Positions 21,583 through 30,097 of a stretch of 64,000 nt of DNA are shown here, one piece after another (position 1 is the first letter of the stretch; the number at the start of each line of letters is the position of its first letter). The stretch is from positions 62,001-126,000 of the forward strand of contig NZ_JAGPYK010000008.1 in NCBI RefSeq assembly GCF_018070045.1. The letters are read 5' to 3'. Made by a program: the position numbers and the translations under genes. The notes below the pieces were generated by a model that searched no databases, was not told the origin of the DNA, and worked only from the letters and a program-made list of their open reading frames with translations. The DNA is from Micromonospora sp. U21. Its GTDB lineage: Bacteria > Actinomycetota > Actinomycetes > Mycobacteriales > Micromonosporaceae.

Positions 21583-22146
21583 ATGATCGACGCCGTCGCC
21601 GGCCGGGTCAGGGCGGGCCAGAACGCCTTCGCCCGGATCAGCCCCGCTCCGCTCATGGTCCGGGCCGGGATCTTCGTCACCGTGCTGGCCGGGTTCGCGG
21701 TGGCGTTCCCGGCCGAGGTGCTGTCCGGCCGGCCGCTCCTCTTCATGGCGGTGGCCGCGCTGCTGCCCGCGGTGGGTCCGCGTCGGGTCTGGCCGACCTT
21801 CGCGGCGCTGGTCGCGGTCGGCGGCTGGCTGCTCGCCACCGACGGTTACGGCCGGCCGGTGGCGCTCTGGCGGCTGCTCGCCCTCGCTGCGCTGCTCTAC
21901 CTGGGGCACACCCTGTGCGCACTGGCCGCGCTGCTGCCCTACGACGCGGTGCTGGACCCGGAGTTGATCACCCGCTGGCTGCTGCGGGCGGGCGCGGTGC
22001 TGCTGGGTACCGCCGTGCTGGGCGTGCTGCTGTTGCAGGTCGCGGGCATGGGTGGGCAGAGTGGCCACCAGTGGGTCACCGTGCTCGGGTTGCTCGTGGC
22101 GGTGGCGATAGCCGCGTTGCTGGGCTGGCTGCTGCGACGCAGGTAG
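21583..22146 (+). CDS. Five-helix membrane protein, last gene of MoxR operon
   Basis: 187 residues with about five membrane helices (FVTVLAGFAVAF, LLFMAVAALLPAV, FAALVAVGGWLL, LLALAALLYLGHTLCALAALL, two more near the end) and short loops. No family motif that I recognise. It is separated from the DUF58 gene only by the repeat element, so it likely belongs to the same transcript. Function unknown. Confidence 0.8.
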   Translation: MIDAVAGRVRAGQNAFARISPAPLMVRAGIFVTVLAGFAVAFPAEVLSGRPLLFMAVAALLPAVGPRRVWPTFAALVAVGGWLLATDGYGRPVALWRLLALAALLYLGHTLCALAALLPYDAVLDPELITRWLLRAGAVLLGTAVLGVLLLQVAGMGGQSGHQWVTVLGLLVAVAIAALLGWLLRRR

Positions 22147-22249
22147 TTGGTGGGTGGGGCGGGGTTAGCCAGGTCACAGAGGTTGTGCTCCGTCACAGAT
22201 GGGGGGCGCGAGCGGGATTACCTGAGCCGGCCGGGGAAAGATAGATGAC

Positions 22250-23581
22250 GTGAATCCGAAGCGGATCCTTGTGGTGGGTGCCGGGCACGTTGGTCTCTAT
22301 GCGGCCCTGCGCCTGTCGAAGAAGCTCAGCTCCCGTGAGGCTGAGGTCATCGTCGTGGACCCCCAGCCGCACATGACGTACCAGCCGTTCCTGCCCGAGG
22401 CGGCGGCGGGCAACATCTCCCCGCGGCATTCCGTGGTGCCGCTGCGGCGGGAGTTGCGCCGGTGCACGGTGGTGTCAGGCACGGTCACGCGTGTCGAGCA
22501 CGACCGCAAGGTGGCCACCGTGCAGCCGATCGTCGGCCCGGCCCGGGAGATCGCGTACGACCATGTGATCGTGGCGCCGGGTTCGGTGTCGCGGACGCTG
22601 CCGATCCCCGGCCTGCACGAGCAGGGCATCGGGTTCAAGACCATCGGCGAGGCGATCTACCTTCGCAACCACGTGCTGGACCGTCTGGACGTGGCTGCCG
22701 TCACCCCGGATCCCGAGGTTCGCCGTTCGGCGCTGACCTTCACCTTCGTCGGTGGTGGGTACGCCGGCATCGAGGCGCTCGCCGAGATGGAGGACATGGC
22801 CCGGGACGCCATGCGCTACTACCCGGAGCTGGAGCCCGAGGAGATGCGCTGGGTGCTGGTCGAGGCCACCCAGCGGGTGCTGCCGGAGGTCGATCGGGAC
22901 ATGGGCGCCTACACGGTGCAGCAGCTGCTCAAGCGGAACATGGACATCCGGTTGGACACCCGGCTGGAGTCCTGCGTCGACGGGTTGGTCAAGCTCTCCG
23001 ACGGCGACAGCTTCCGCTCCGACACGATCGTCTGGACGGCCGGCGTGAAGCCGTCGCCGATGCTGGACGCCACCGACTTCCCGCGCGACGACCGCCGGCG
23101 GGTCACCTGCCTGCCCACTCTCCAGGTGGTCGACGGTGACCGGGTGGTCGAGGGCGCGTGGAGCGCCGGCGACTGCTCGGCGGTGCCCGACCTGACCAAG
23201 GAGCCGGGCAACTTCTGCTCGCCGAGCGCCCAGCACGCGGTGCGTCAGGCCGCCCTGATGGCCGACAACATCGCAGCGGTGATCCGGGGCCGGGAGCCGG
23301 TCAACTACAAGCACAAGCACGCCGGCAGCGTCGCCAGTCTCGGCCTGCACAAGGGCGTCGCCCAGGTATACGGCGTCAAGATGACCGGCTGGCCGGCCTG
23401 GTTCATGCACCGGACGTACCACATGAGCCGGATCCCGTCGTTCAACCGCAAGGTACGGGTTTTGGTGGACTGGTCGCTGGCGTTCTTCCTCAAGCGTGAG
23501 GTGGTCGCCCTGGGTCAGCTGCACGACCCGCGCGAGGAGTTCGTCGAGGCATCCCAGCCGGTCGGTGCCCCCCGCGTCTGA
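22250..23581 (+). CDS. ndh: Type II NADH dehydrogenase (NDH-2)
   Basis: Flavoprotein of 443 residues that passes electrons from NADH to menaquinone without pumping protons. N-terminal FAD-binding motif VVGAGHVGLYAALRLSKKL, second dinucleotide fold FVGGGYAGIEALAEMEDM for NADH, the ATG-type segment TIVWTAGVKPSP, and WSAGDCSAVPD for FAD. The C-terminal part (GVKMTGWPAWFMHRTYHM...LAFFLKREVVALGQLHDP) holds the amphipathic membrane-binding region. GTG start at 22250. Monocistronic and convergent with the following gene. Confidence 0.93.
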   Translation: MNPKRILVVGAGHVGLYAALRLSKKLSSREAEVIVVDPQPHMTYQPFLPEAAAGNISPRHSVVPLRRELRRCTVVSGTVTRVEHDRKVATVQPIVGPAREIAYDHVIVAPGSVSRTLPIPGLHEQGIGFKTIGEAIYLRNHVLDRLDVAAVTPDPEVRRSALTFTFVGGGYAGIEALAEMEDMARDAMRYYPELEPEEMRWVLVEATQRVLPEVDRDMGAYTVQQLLKRNMDIRLDTRLESCVDGLVKLSDGDSFRSDTIVWTAGVKPSPMLDATDFPRDDRRRVTCLPTLQVVDGDRVVEGAWSAGDCSAVPDLTKEPGNFCSPSAQHAVRQAALMADNIAAVIRGREPVNYKHKHAGSVASLGLHKGVAQVYGVKMTGWPAWFMHRTYHMSRIPSFNRKVRVLVDWSLAFFLKREVVALGQLHDPREEFVEASQPVGAPRV

Positions 23582-23594
23582 CCGAGATGTGCGC

Positions 23595-23645
23595 AGGGGC
23601 CCCTTCCTATCGTTTCCGGTAGAGGAGGGGCCCCTTCTTAACGCC
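23595..23645. repeat. GGGGCCCC palindrome between convergent genes
   Basis: aggggcccctt at 23595 and gaggggccccttcttaacgcc at 23625 form a hairpin through the self-complementary GGGGCCCC cores and the flanks cctatcg/cggtagagg. Lies between the stops of ndh (+) and the large membrane gene (-) and may terminate both. The tail GGGGCCCCTTcTTAACGCC recurs, nearly unchanged, at 61415-61440 and in reverse at 61473. Confidence 0.85.
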
Positions 23646-23679
23646 CGGAGCGGGGCCGGGGCGCGGCGCGCCGGTGGCG

Positions 23680-25554
23680 TCAGACCCGCCAGATCCAGGC
23701 GTCGGCGATCCGGGTGGCCGGGCCGTAGAGCTGCTCCAGCGTCGCGCGCAGGCTCTCCACGTGTGGGGCGTCGTCCGCCAGCGCCACGCAGGAGGCGCCC
23801 CAGAAGTCGGCGTCCCGGGCGGCCTGCCGGCGCTGCTCGTCGCCGATGACCGGCTGGTCGCCGCGCCGCGCGACGTCCGCCAGCAGGGCGGAGGTGGGCT
23901 GCTTGAAGGTGCCCATCGCCGCGGTGCCGCCCCGCCCGTACGGCCCGATGAAGAATCCCTCGGGCAGACCGAAGCCGGCGTCGGCGGCGGCCGCCCAGCG
24001 CATCGGCCACGGTTCCTTGGGCGTGGGCAGCGGTACCGGGACCAGCACGCCGCCCGGGTGGACGCACTGCCGCCAGTGCCCGCCGGTGATGAACTCCGGC
24101 ACGGCGGGCCGCTCGGCCGTCGGCAGCGGCGTCGGGAAGATCGGCAGCAGCGCCGCGACGACGCCCAGCGGCACCAGCCGCCGCGCCCGACCGGTGCTGC
24201 GGAGGGCCTTGTCGAGTGCCAGCACCAGCAGTGTCGCGACGATCGGGAGCAGCGCCAGGCCGAACCGCATCGGCAGCGCGCCGTCCACCACCGGCAACCC
24301 GGCCAGCAGGGCGTACGGGCCGGGCAGCGCCGTCCTGGTGCCGCCGAGCACCACCTCCGGACCGAGTGAGAGCGCGCCCATCGCCAGCGCCGCGACCACG
24401 CAGGCGAGAACCAGCCGGCGCCGCCCCATCCAGACCCAGATCGCGCAGAGCGCGGTGACCAGCAGCAGCGGCAGGCCGAGGAAGGTGTTGTACTCAGCCG
24501 GGCCGGTGGTCAGCCGGGCGGATTCGGCGCTGCCGGCCACCGACAGTGGGGAGACGGTCCACCAGCTGCTGAGGTCGGCGGAGAAGTAGGCCGGACTGAA
24601 CATCCCGTCGGCGACCCCCTGTGGTCCGGCGAACTGGAACCACAGCGGATATCCGAGTACCAGCAGGGCCAGCCCGGCGGCGATCGCCAGCCCGCCGGCG
24701 AAGTTGGGCAGCGCCCGGCGGGCCAGGTCCCGGTCCGCCACGGCGTAGCTGACCGCCATCACCAGCAGCGTGACGGCGGCGAGGAAGAGCACCTCCTCGC
24801 CGATGAAGACCTGTGCGGTGACCGTCGCGGCCAGCCCGGCCGCGGAGCTGAGCATGCGCCGCCGGTCCGGTGCGGCGCGCAGCGCACGGTCGGACCCGGC
24901 GCGGGTGGCGGGCGGCGTGGGCCCCGGGTCGGACGCCCGCAGCAGCCGGGCCACCAGCCAGACGATCACCGGCACCAGCCACTGGGCGGTCATGTGCAGA
25001 TGACTGTTGGTCTGCGAGATCATGCCGGGGCCGAACCCGCACAGCCCTCCGCCGAGGGCGGCGGCGAACCGGCGGACGCGCATCGCGCGGTGGAACAGCA
25101 GGTACCAGGCGACGGCGGTGCCGGCCAGGTTGGCGGCGGCGAGCAGCGCGAAGGTGACCGGCGCGCCGAGCAGCAGGGTGATCGGCGCGCAGACGATGCC
25201 GAGCGCGATGACCGTGGTGTTGGCCATCAGGTTGACCCCGTCGGGGGCGTTGAGCCGGTCGGTGAGCAGGCTGAAGTCGCCGAGCAGCGCTCGCGCGTCG
25301 ACCGCGAGGAACCACTCGTAGAGGGCCTGGTCCTCCGGGTTCAGCGCCAGCGTCCGGCCGGCCGGGTCGGGCCACAGCCCGTGGGTGAGCCAGCCGGCCA
25401 CCACCGTGCAGATCAGCGCGACGAGCAGGTCCGCCCGGTGCCGACGGACGGCGGCCAGCAGCCGGACGGCCCAGGCTTGGCGGTTGACCTGATCGGCGAG
25501 GCGGAAGGCCTGCTCAGGGGCGGCGTCGGGGGCCGTGGGGGCTGCGCTGCTCAC
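23680..25554 (-). CDS. Large polytopic membrane protein, GT-C-like
   Basis: A 624-residue membrane protein with about 11-13 predicted helices and a soluble C-terminal domain (from about 500, EFITGGHWRQCVHPGGVL to WIWRV). After the first helix comes an acidic loop (LALNPEDQALYEWFLAV), the place where GT-C-type glycosyltransferases carry the catalytic acidic residue, so a lipid-linked sugar transferase is possible but unproved. GTG at 25554 is the first start after an upstream stretch that lacks membrane character. No operon partner. Confidence 0.75.
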   Translation of the reverse strand: MSSAAPTAPDAAPEQAFRLADQVNRQAWAVRLLAAVRRHRADLLVALICTVVAGWLTHGLWPDPAGRTLALNPEDQALYEWFLAVDARALLGDFSLLTDRLNAPDGVNLMANTTVIALGIVCAPITLLLGAPVTFALLAAANLAGTAVAWYLLFHRAMRVRRFAAALGGGLCGFGPGMISQTNSHLHMTAQWLVPVIVWLVARLLRASDPGPTPPATRAGSDRALRAAPDRRRMLSSAAGLAATVTAQVFIGEEVLFLAAVTLLVMAVSYAVADRDLARRALPNFAGGLAIAAGLALLVLGYPLWFQFAGPQGVADGMFSPAYFSADLSSWWTVSPLSVAGSAESARLTTGPAEYNTFLGLPLLLVTALCAIWVWMGRRRLVLACVVAALAMGALSLGPEVVLGGTRTALPGPYALLAGLPVVDGALPMRFGLALLPIVATLLVLALDKALRSTGRARRLVPLGVVAALLPIFPTPLPTAERPAVPEFITGGHWRQCVHPGGVLVPVPLPTPKEPWPMRWAAAADAGFGLPEGFFIGPYGRGGTAAMGTFKQPTSALLADVARRGDQPVIGDEQRRQAARDADFWGASCVALADDAPHVESLRATLEQLYGPATRIADAWIWRV

Positions 25555-25656
25555 GGCATCGACCCTAGTGCGGCCAGCCTGGCGGGGTACGCCGGGTCGC
25601 CGTGAACCGGCTACGGTGACACTGCACCGTGCGTGTCGGCGCGCCGGTGCCACCCC

Positions 25657-25740
25657 GCCCGGGTGGTGGAACGGCAGACACGGCCGCCTTAAAAGCGGCT
25701 GCCGCAAGGCGTGCGGGTTCGACCCCCGCCCCGGGCACCA
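25657..25740 (+). tRNA. bldA: tRNA-Leu (anticodon UAA), bldA type
   Basis: Acceptor stem gcccggg/cccgggc closes at 25657-25736, followed by A and an encoded CCA (25738-25740). The anticodon stem gccgc/gcggc (25683-25699) holds the loop cttaaaa with anticodon TAA at 25690-25692. A long variable arm (tgccgcaaggcg) is typical of leucine tRNA and ggttcgaccc is the T loop. It reads UUA, which is extremely rare in this genome; the Streptomyces counterpart bldA controls development and secondary metabolism. Confidence 0.96.
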
Positions 25741-25845
25741 GCGGGCTTGAACGCATTCTCATTCGTGATCACCAGGAGTTGGCCGGGCCGTTTACTCTTG
25801 GAGGGCACGTTCACGTGCAAACGACCCCCTGAGGGAGGCCAGACA

Positions 25846-26661
25846 GTGAAGACCTCGAACCCGGTGCTCGCCCGGCTCGGCCAGGCGGCCGAGCGGGAGC
25901 GTTCCGCCGGGTACGCCCCGACCGGGCCGTACGGACAGCCCGGCATTCCCCAGCAGTACCCGTCCCAGGCCGGTTACCCGGCAGCGCCGCCGACCGTGGC
26001 GCCCATGACCGTCGACGACGTGGTGGTCAAGACCGTCGCCCTGCTCGGCATCCTCGGCATCTCCGCCGCAGCCGCCTGGGTGCTCGTGCCCGACGCGCTG
26101 GTCGGTGTCGCCTGGATCGGCGCGGCGGTCGTCGGCCTGGTGCTCGGCCTGATCATCTCGTTCTCCCGGATGGCCAACCCGGCGCTGGTCATCACGTACG
26201 CGGTCGTCGAGGGCGTCTTCGTCGGCATGGTCAGCAAGGCGTTCGAGACGGCGTTCGACGGCATCGTGCTCCAGGCCGCGGCGGCCAGCTTCGGCATCTT
26301 CTTCCTGATGGCGATGCTGTACCGGGCGAAGGTCATCCGGGCCACCCCGGCCTTCGTCAAGGGCATGATCGCGGTGATGACCGGTCTCTTCGCGGTCATG
26401 CTGATCAACCTGGTGCTGGCCCTGTTCGGTGTCAACACCGGCCTGCGCGACGGCAGTCCGCTGGCCATCGGCTTCAGCCTGGTGTGCATCGTGGTCGCCT
26501 CGCTGAGCTTCGTGCTCAGCTTCAAGGAGATCGAGGACGGCGTCCGGATGGGCCTGCCGCAGCGCTACTCCTGGACGGCCGCCTTCGGCATCCTGGTCAG
26601 CCTGGTCTGGCTGTACATCGAGATCCTGCGCCTGCTGAGCTACTTCCAGGGTGACGACTGA
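25846..26661 (+). CDS. Bax inhibitor-1/YccA family membrane protein (first copy)
   Basis: A 271-residue protein: a Pro/Tyr/Gln-rich cytoplasmic tail (PTGPYGQPGIPQQYPSQAGY) and seven membrane helices of the BI-1 (TMBIM) fold, beginning after MTVDDVVVKT. BI-1 proteins are pH-gated calcium-leak channels or protease modulators in bacteria. GTG at 25846 is preceded by gagggagg at the right distance. A shorter paralogue follows, so the pair arose by tandem duplication. Confidence 0.92.
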   Translation: MKTSNPVLARLGQAAERERSAGYAPTGPYGQPGIPQQYPSQAGYPAAPPTVAPMTVDDVVVKTVALLGILGISAAAAWVLVPDALVGVAWIGAAVVGLVLGLIISFSRMANPALVITYAVVEGVFVGMVSKAFETAFDGIVLQAAAASFGIFFLMAMLYRAKVIRATPAFVKGMIAVMTGLFAVMLINLVLALFGVNTGLRDGSPLAIGFSLVCIVVASLSFVLSFKEIEDGVRMGLPQRYSWTAAFGILVSLVWLYIEILRLLSYFQGDD

Positions 26662-26805
26662 TCTCGTCCGCAGTGCCGACCGGCGCCCGCCCCGCTTCCG
26701 CGGTGGCGGGCGCCGTCGTCTGCGCCGGCCGTGCCGTTTACCCGCCGCCGCCGGTCCGCCCGGGGCAGAGTGACTGCGATGGGGTACGCGGCGAAGGAGG
26801 CGGCG

Positions 26806-27564
26806 GTGCGCAGCAACAACCCGGTGCTCAACCGGCTGGACGAGACCGGCCGGTTGGAGGCCCGGGTGCTCGGCGCCCGCGACGTCGAGGCGATGACCGT
26901 CGACGACGTGGTGGTCCGCACCGTCGGGTTGCTGCTGCTCACCGGCGCGGCCGCGGCGGTCTCCTGGGCCGTGGTGCCGGAGGCGGCCTGGCTGCCCGCC
27001 GCGCTGGCCGGTAGCGCGCTCGCCTCGATCGCGCTGGTCCTGGTCATCTCGCTGCGCGGGATCACCAACCCGGTGCCGATCGTCGGCTACGCCCTGCTCC
27101 AGGGGCTGCTGCTGGGGGTGGCCAGCCGCGCCTTCGAGCTGGTCTATCCGGGCATCGTGGTGCAGGCGGTGGCCGGCACCTTCGGCGTCTTCCTCGGCAT
27201 GGCGGCGCTCTACCGGGCCCGGATCATCCGGGCGACGCCCCGGCTGGCCCGCCTGGTGATCGGGGCGCTGCTCGGCATCGCCGTGCTCAGCGTGGTCAAC
27301 CTGGTGTCGTACCTGATTTCGGGGCGGCCGGGGCTGGCCGTCTACAGCGTCAGTGGCGAGGTCGGCTGGCTGCCGTACGCCTTCTCGGTCGTGGCCATCA
27401 TCGCTGGCGCGCTCAGCTTCATCCTCGACTTCGACCTCGTCGAGCGCTCGGTGCGCGACGGCCGACCCCGCCGGTACGCGTGGCTGAGCGCGTTCGGCCT
27501 GCTCACAGGGCTGGTCTTCCTCTACTGGCAGCTGCTGCGGCTGCTCAGCTACCTGCGCCGCTGA
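26806..27564 (+). CDS. Bax inhibitor-1/YccA family membrane protein (second copy)
   Basis: A 252-residue paralogue of the preceding protein. Shared landmarks are SNNPVLNRL, MTVDDVVVRTVGLL, GIVVQAVAGTFGVFLGMAALYRARIIRATP and the ending LRLLSYLR. It lacks the Pro/Tyr-rich tail. GTG at 26806 aligns with the paralogue's start and follows gaaggagg; an upstream ATG at 26779 is less likely. Divergence between copies is high, so the duplication is old. Confidence 0.9.
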   Translation: MRSNNPVLNRLDETGRLEARVLGARDVEAMTVDDVVVRTVGLLLLTGAAAAVSWAVVPEAAWLPAALAGSALASIALVLVISLRGITNPVPIVGYALLQGLLLGVASRAFELVYPGIVVQAVAGTFGVFLGMAALYRARIIRATPRLARLVIGALLGIAVLSVVNLVSYLISGRPGLAVYSVSGEVGWLPYAFSVVAIIAGALSFILDFDLVERSVRDGRPRRYAWLSAFGLLTGLVFLYWQLLRLLSYLRR

Positions 27565-27610
27565 CCGGCCCGACGTCCAGCGCCCGGCGCCGGCCGTAGA
27601 CTCGGCGGCG

Positions 27611-27931
27611 ATGAGCGCAGCGGAGTTGGACCAGGCCGTGCAGCTGCTGGTCCGTCAGGTCGGGCACTGGCAGCAGCCCCGCTGGGCGGCGGCCGCGACC
27701 ACCGGCAACATGTCCCGCGCCGACCTGGTGCACCGGCTCGTCCAGGAGATCGCCAACCTGGCCGCCGATGCCGAGGGCGAGCCCCGCCGGGTGGTGCCCC
27801 GGCTGGACAACGACCTGGCCCTGCCCGACCAGGTGCGGGTGGTGGTGGCGGACCTGATCGCCGCCGGCCCGGGTGCCGAGGTGCTGGCGCGGGCCGCCGC
27901 CGAGGTGACGGCGACCCGCAGCGCTCTTTGA
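27611..27931 (+). CDS. Small conserved-looking protein, unknown
   Basis: 106 residues, soluble, mostly alpha-helical (SAAELDQAVQLLVRQVGHW, RADLVHRLVQEIANLAAD, PDQVRVVVADLIAAG). I do not recognise the family. Codon use is the normal actinobacterial pattern, and TAGACT (27597-27602) 8 bases before the ATG could be a leaderless promoter. Its end is 12 bases from the convergent thiolase stop. Confidence 0.65.
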   Translation: MSAAELDQAVQLLVRQVGHWQQPRWAAAATTGNMSRADLVHRLVQEIANLAADAEGEPRRVVPRLDNDLALPDQVRVVVADLIAAGPGAEVLARAAAEVTATRSAL

Positions 27932-27943
27932 GAGACTGTCGGC

Positions 27944-29206
27944 TCAGCTGAGCCGCTCCAGCACCATGGCCATGCCCTGACCGCCGCCGACGCACATGGT
28001 CTCCAGACCGATGGTCTTGTCGTGCCACTCCAGTGCGTTGAGCAGGGTGCCGGTGATCCGGGCGCCGGTCATGCCGAACGGGTGGCCGACGGCGATCGCG
28101 CCGCCCATCACGTTCAGCTTCTCCTCCGGGATGCCCAGCTCCCGGTACGAGGGAATGACCTGCGCGGCGAACGCCTCGTTGATCTCGACCAGGTCGACGT
28201 CGTCGATGGTCATGCCGGCGCGGCGCAGCGCCTGCCGGGACGCCTCGACCGGACCGAGGCCCATGATCTCCGGTGACAGCGCGGTCACGCCGGTGGAGAC
28301 GATCCGGGCCAGCGGGGTCAGCCCGAGCTCCTCAGCCCGCTGCGCGCTCATCACCACCACGGCGGCGGCGCCGTCGTTGAGCGGGCAGCAGTTGCCGGCG
28401 GTGATCCGGCCGTCCGGACGGAACACCGGCTTCAGGCCGGCCACGCCCTCCACGGTGACGCCCGCCCGCGGGCCGTCGTCGGTGCTCACCACCGTGCCGT
28501 CCGGCGTGGTGACCGGGGTGATCTCCCGGGCCCAGAAGCCGTCGGCGATGGCCTTCTCGGCGAGGTTCTGGCTGCGGACGCCGAACGCGTCCATGTCGGC
28601 GCGGGTGACGTCGTACACCTGGGCCAGGTTCTCCGCGGTCTGCCCCATGGTCAGGTAGATGTCCGGCAGCTCGCCGGACTCGCGTGGGTCGGTCCACACC
28701 TCGGCGCCGCCCTGCGCGCGACGCTTCGAGCGCTCACCGGCCGCCGCGAAGCGCGAATTTTCCCAACCGCCGCCGACCAGCGCCTGCGCCTCGGGGGGCA
28801 GCCCGTCGGAGCTGCCCCGGGCGTACCGGGAGACCATCTCCACGCCGGCGGAGACGAACACGTCGCCCTCGCCGGCCCGGATCGCGTGCATGGCCATCCG
28901 GGTGGTCTGCAAGGAGGAGGCGCAGTAGCGGGTGAGCGTGGCGCCGGGCACGGTGTCCAGCCCGAGCAGGGTGGTCACCACCCGGGCCATGTTGAAGCCC
29001 TGCTCGCCACCGGGCAGGCCGCACCCGAGGTAGAGGTCGTCGATCGTGGTCGGGTCGAGCTGGGGGATCTTGTCCAGGGCCGCCTGGACGACGGTCGCGG
29101 CGAGGTCGTCGGAGCGGACGTCGCGCAGGGACCCCTTGTGCGCCCGGCCGATGGGGGAGCGGGCGGTGGCGACGATGACGGCGTCGCGGGACGACTCAAT
29201 CGGCAT
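27944..29206 (-). CDS. Acetyl-CoA C-acyltransferase (thiolase)
   Basis: A 420-residue thiolase that cleaves or condenses acyl-CoA and acetyl-CoA. Nucleophile Cys95 in LTRYCASSLQTT, NEAFAAQ, GGAIAVGHPFGMTGAR with the catalytic His, and the second Cys in CVGGGQG. Synteny with Rv1074c (fadA3) beside a GDSL gene and cbs suggests a degradative (beta-oxidation) thiolase. ATG at 29206 follows TAACGT by 6 bases and has no ribosome binding site. Confidence 0.93.
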   Translation of the reverse strand: MPIESSRDAVIVATARSPIGRAHKGSLRDVRSDDLAATVVQAALDKIPQLDPTTIDDLYLGCGLPGGEQGFNMARVVTTLLGLDTVPGATLTRYCASSLQTTRMAMHAIRAGEGDVFVSAGVEMVSRYARGSSDGLPPEAQALVGGGWENSRFAAAGERSKRRAQGGAEVWTDPRESGELPDIYLTMGQTAENLAQVYDVTRADMDAFGVRSQNLAEKAIADGFWAREITPVTTPDGTVVSTDDGPRAGVTVEGVAGLKPVFRPDGRITAGNCCPLNDGAAAVVVMSAQRAEELGLTPLARIVSTGVTALSPEIMGLGPVEASRQALRRAGMTIDDVDLVEINEAFAAQVIPSYRELGIPEEKLNVMGGAIAVGHPFGMTGARITGTLLNALEWHDKTIGLETMCVGGGQGMAMVLERLS

Positions 29207-29212
29207 GGACCC

Positions 29213-29230
29213 ACGTTAACCCGACGGTAA
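29213..29230 (-). promoter_or_regulatory. Leaderless promoter with TTAACC/GGTAA dyad
   Basis: On the minus strand TAACGT (29218-29213) ends 6 bases before the thiolase ATG. It is part of an inverted repeat ttaacc-cgac-ggtaa (29216-29230) with one extra base in one arm. The dyad overlaps the -10, as an operator for a fatty-acid-type repressor would, but I cannot name the regulator. Confidence 0.45.
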
Positions 29231-29284
29231 CTTGGCGCGGAAGAAGGCGGCCCGGCGGGAAATGTCACCCCGAGCCCGGTCGAT

Positions 29285-30097
29285 CTAGCGGCGCGAGGCG
29301 ACCACCGCAGCGGCCGCTACGGCGGGGAGCAGGGCGTGCGCCCACACCCGGTAGCCGTCGGCGGAGGGATGGAAGCCGTCGTGGCAGAGCGTGCCCGCGT
29401 CGGCCCGGAACACCGGCCCGGTCTCGGTGGCCAGATCGACCACCGCGCCGCCGGCATCCAGCACGGCCGTGGTCTGGGCTCGGGCCACGCGGCGCCCGGA
29501 CCAGCCGACGAGCTGACGCAACGGGGGCGCGATGGCCCGTACGGCGCCGAGATCGGGGCAGGTGCCCACCACCACCTCGACCCGCGCCTCGCGCAGCCGG
29601 TGCACCGCCGCACCGAGATACGCCGCCGCGTCGGCGGGCCGGCGCAGCCCGGTGGCGTCGTTCGACCCGATCAGGACCAGCGCCACGTCGGGCCGCTCGC
29701 CGAGCAGGGCCCGGGCCACCTGGGTGGTCAGGTCCGTCGAGCGGGACCCGGAGACGCCGACGCTGGACAGGTGCACCCGCAGCCCGGCGGGGCCCTCGGC
29801 GAGCAGGTTGGCCAACTGCCCGCCGATGGTGTCCTCGAGCCGGTCGACGCCCACGCCCAACGCCGACGAGTCGCCGAGCAGCACCAGCCGCAGCGGCGGC
29901 GCGCCAGCCCGGCCGATCGTGGCCCGCAGCGCCAGCCCCAGCTCCGGTTGCGCGTAGCGCCGGTGCCGGGCGACGAACGCCTCGCCGGCCAGGACGGCAG
30001 CGCCGCCCACGGTGCCGGCGAGCAGCGAGAGGGCCGCGGCCCGACCCAGTCGGCCCGAAAAACCGGCGGTCACGTCCCGCTCGCTGCGCTCGTTCAT
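29285..30097 (-). CDS. SGNH/GDSL hydrolase (second of pair)
   Basis: A 270-residue secreted or membrane-tethered esterase: an N-terminal hydrophobic helix (AAALSLLAGTVGGAAVLAGE), block I LLGDSSALGVG with the serine, block III IGSND, and block V CHDGFHPSADGY with the catalytic Asp and His. GDSL enzymes cleave lipid or sugar esters; the substrate is unknown. ATG at 30097 overlaps the stop of the first GDSL gene (ATGA). The first codons repeat gagcgcagcgagcg, giving NERSER. Confidence 0.9.
   Translation of the reverse strand: MNERSERDVTAGFSGRLGRAAALSLLAGTVGGAAVLAGEAFVARHRRYAQPELGLALRATIGRAGAPPLRLVLLGDSSALGVGVDRLEDTIGGQLANLLAEGPAGLRVHLSSVGVSGSRSTDLTTQVARALLGERPDVALVLIGSNDATGLRRPADAAAYLGAAVHRLREARVEVVVGTCPDLGAVRAIAPPLRQLVGWSGRRVARAQTTAVLDAGGAVVDLATETGPVFRADAGTLCHDGFHPSADGYRVWAHALLPAVAAAAVVASRR

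Noticed and set aside
22147..22249. Redox operator before ndh
   Set aside because: I looked for a Rex-type or other clear dyad and saw none strong enough to report.
25535..25832. Short ORFs running through the tRNA
   Set aside because: They overlap the tRNA-Leu gene and have no start signals.
30061..30097. gagcgcagcgagcg at the second GDSL start as a third junction repeat
   Set aside because: Too short and only loosely similar to the 21497/49951 unit.
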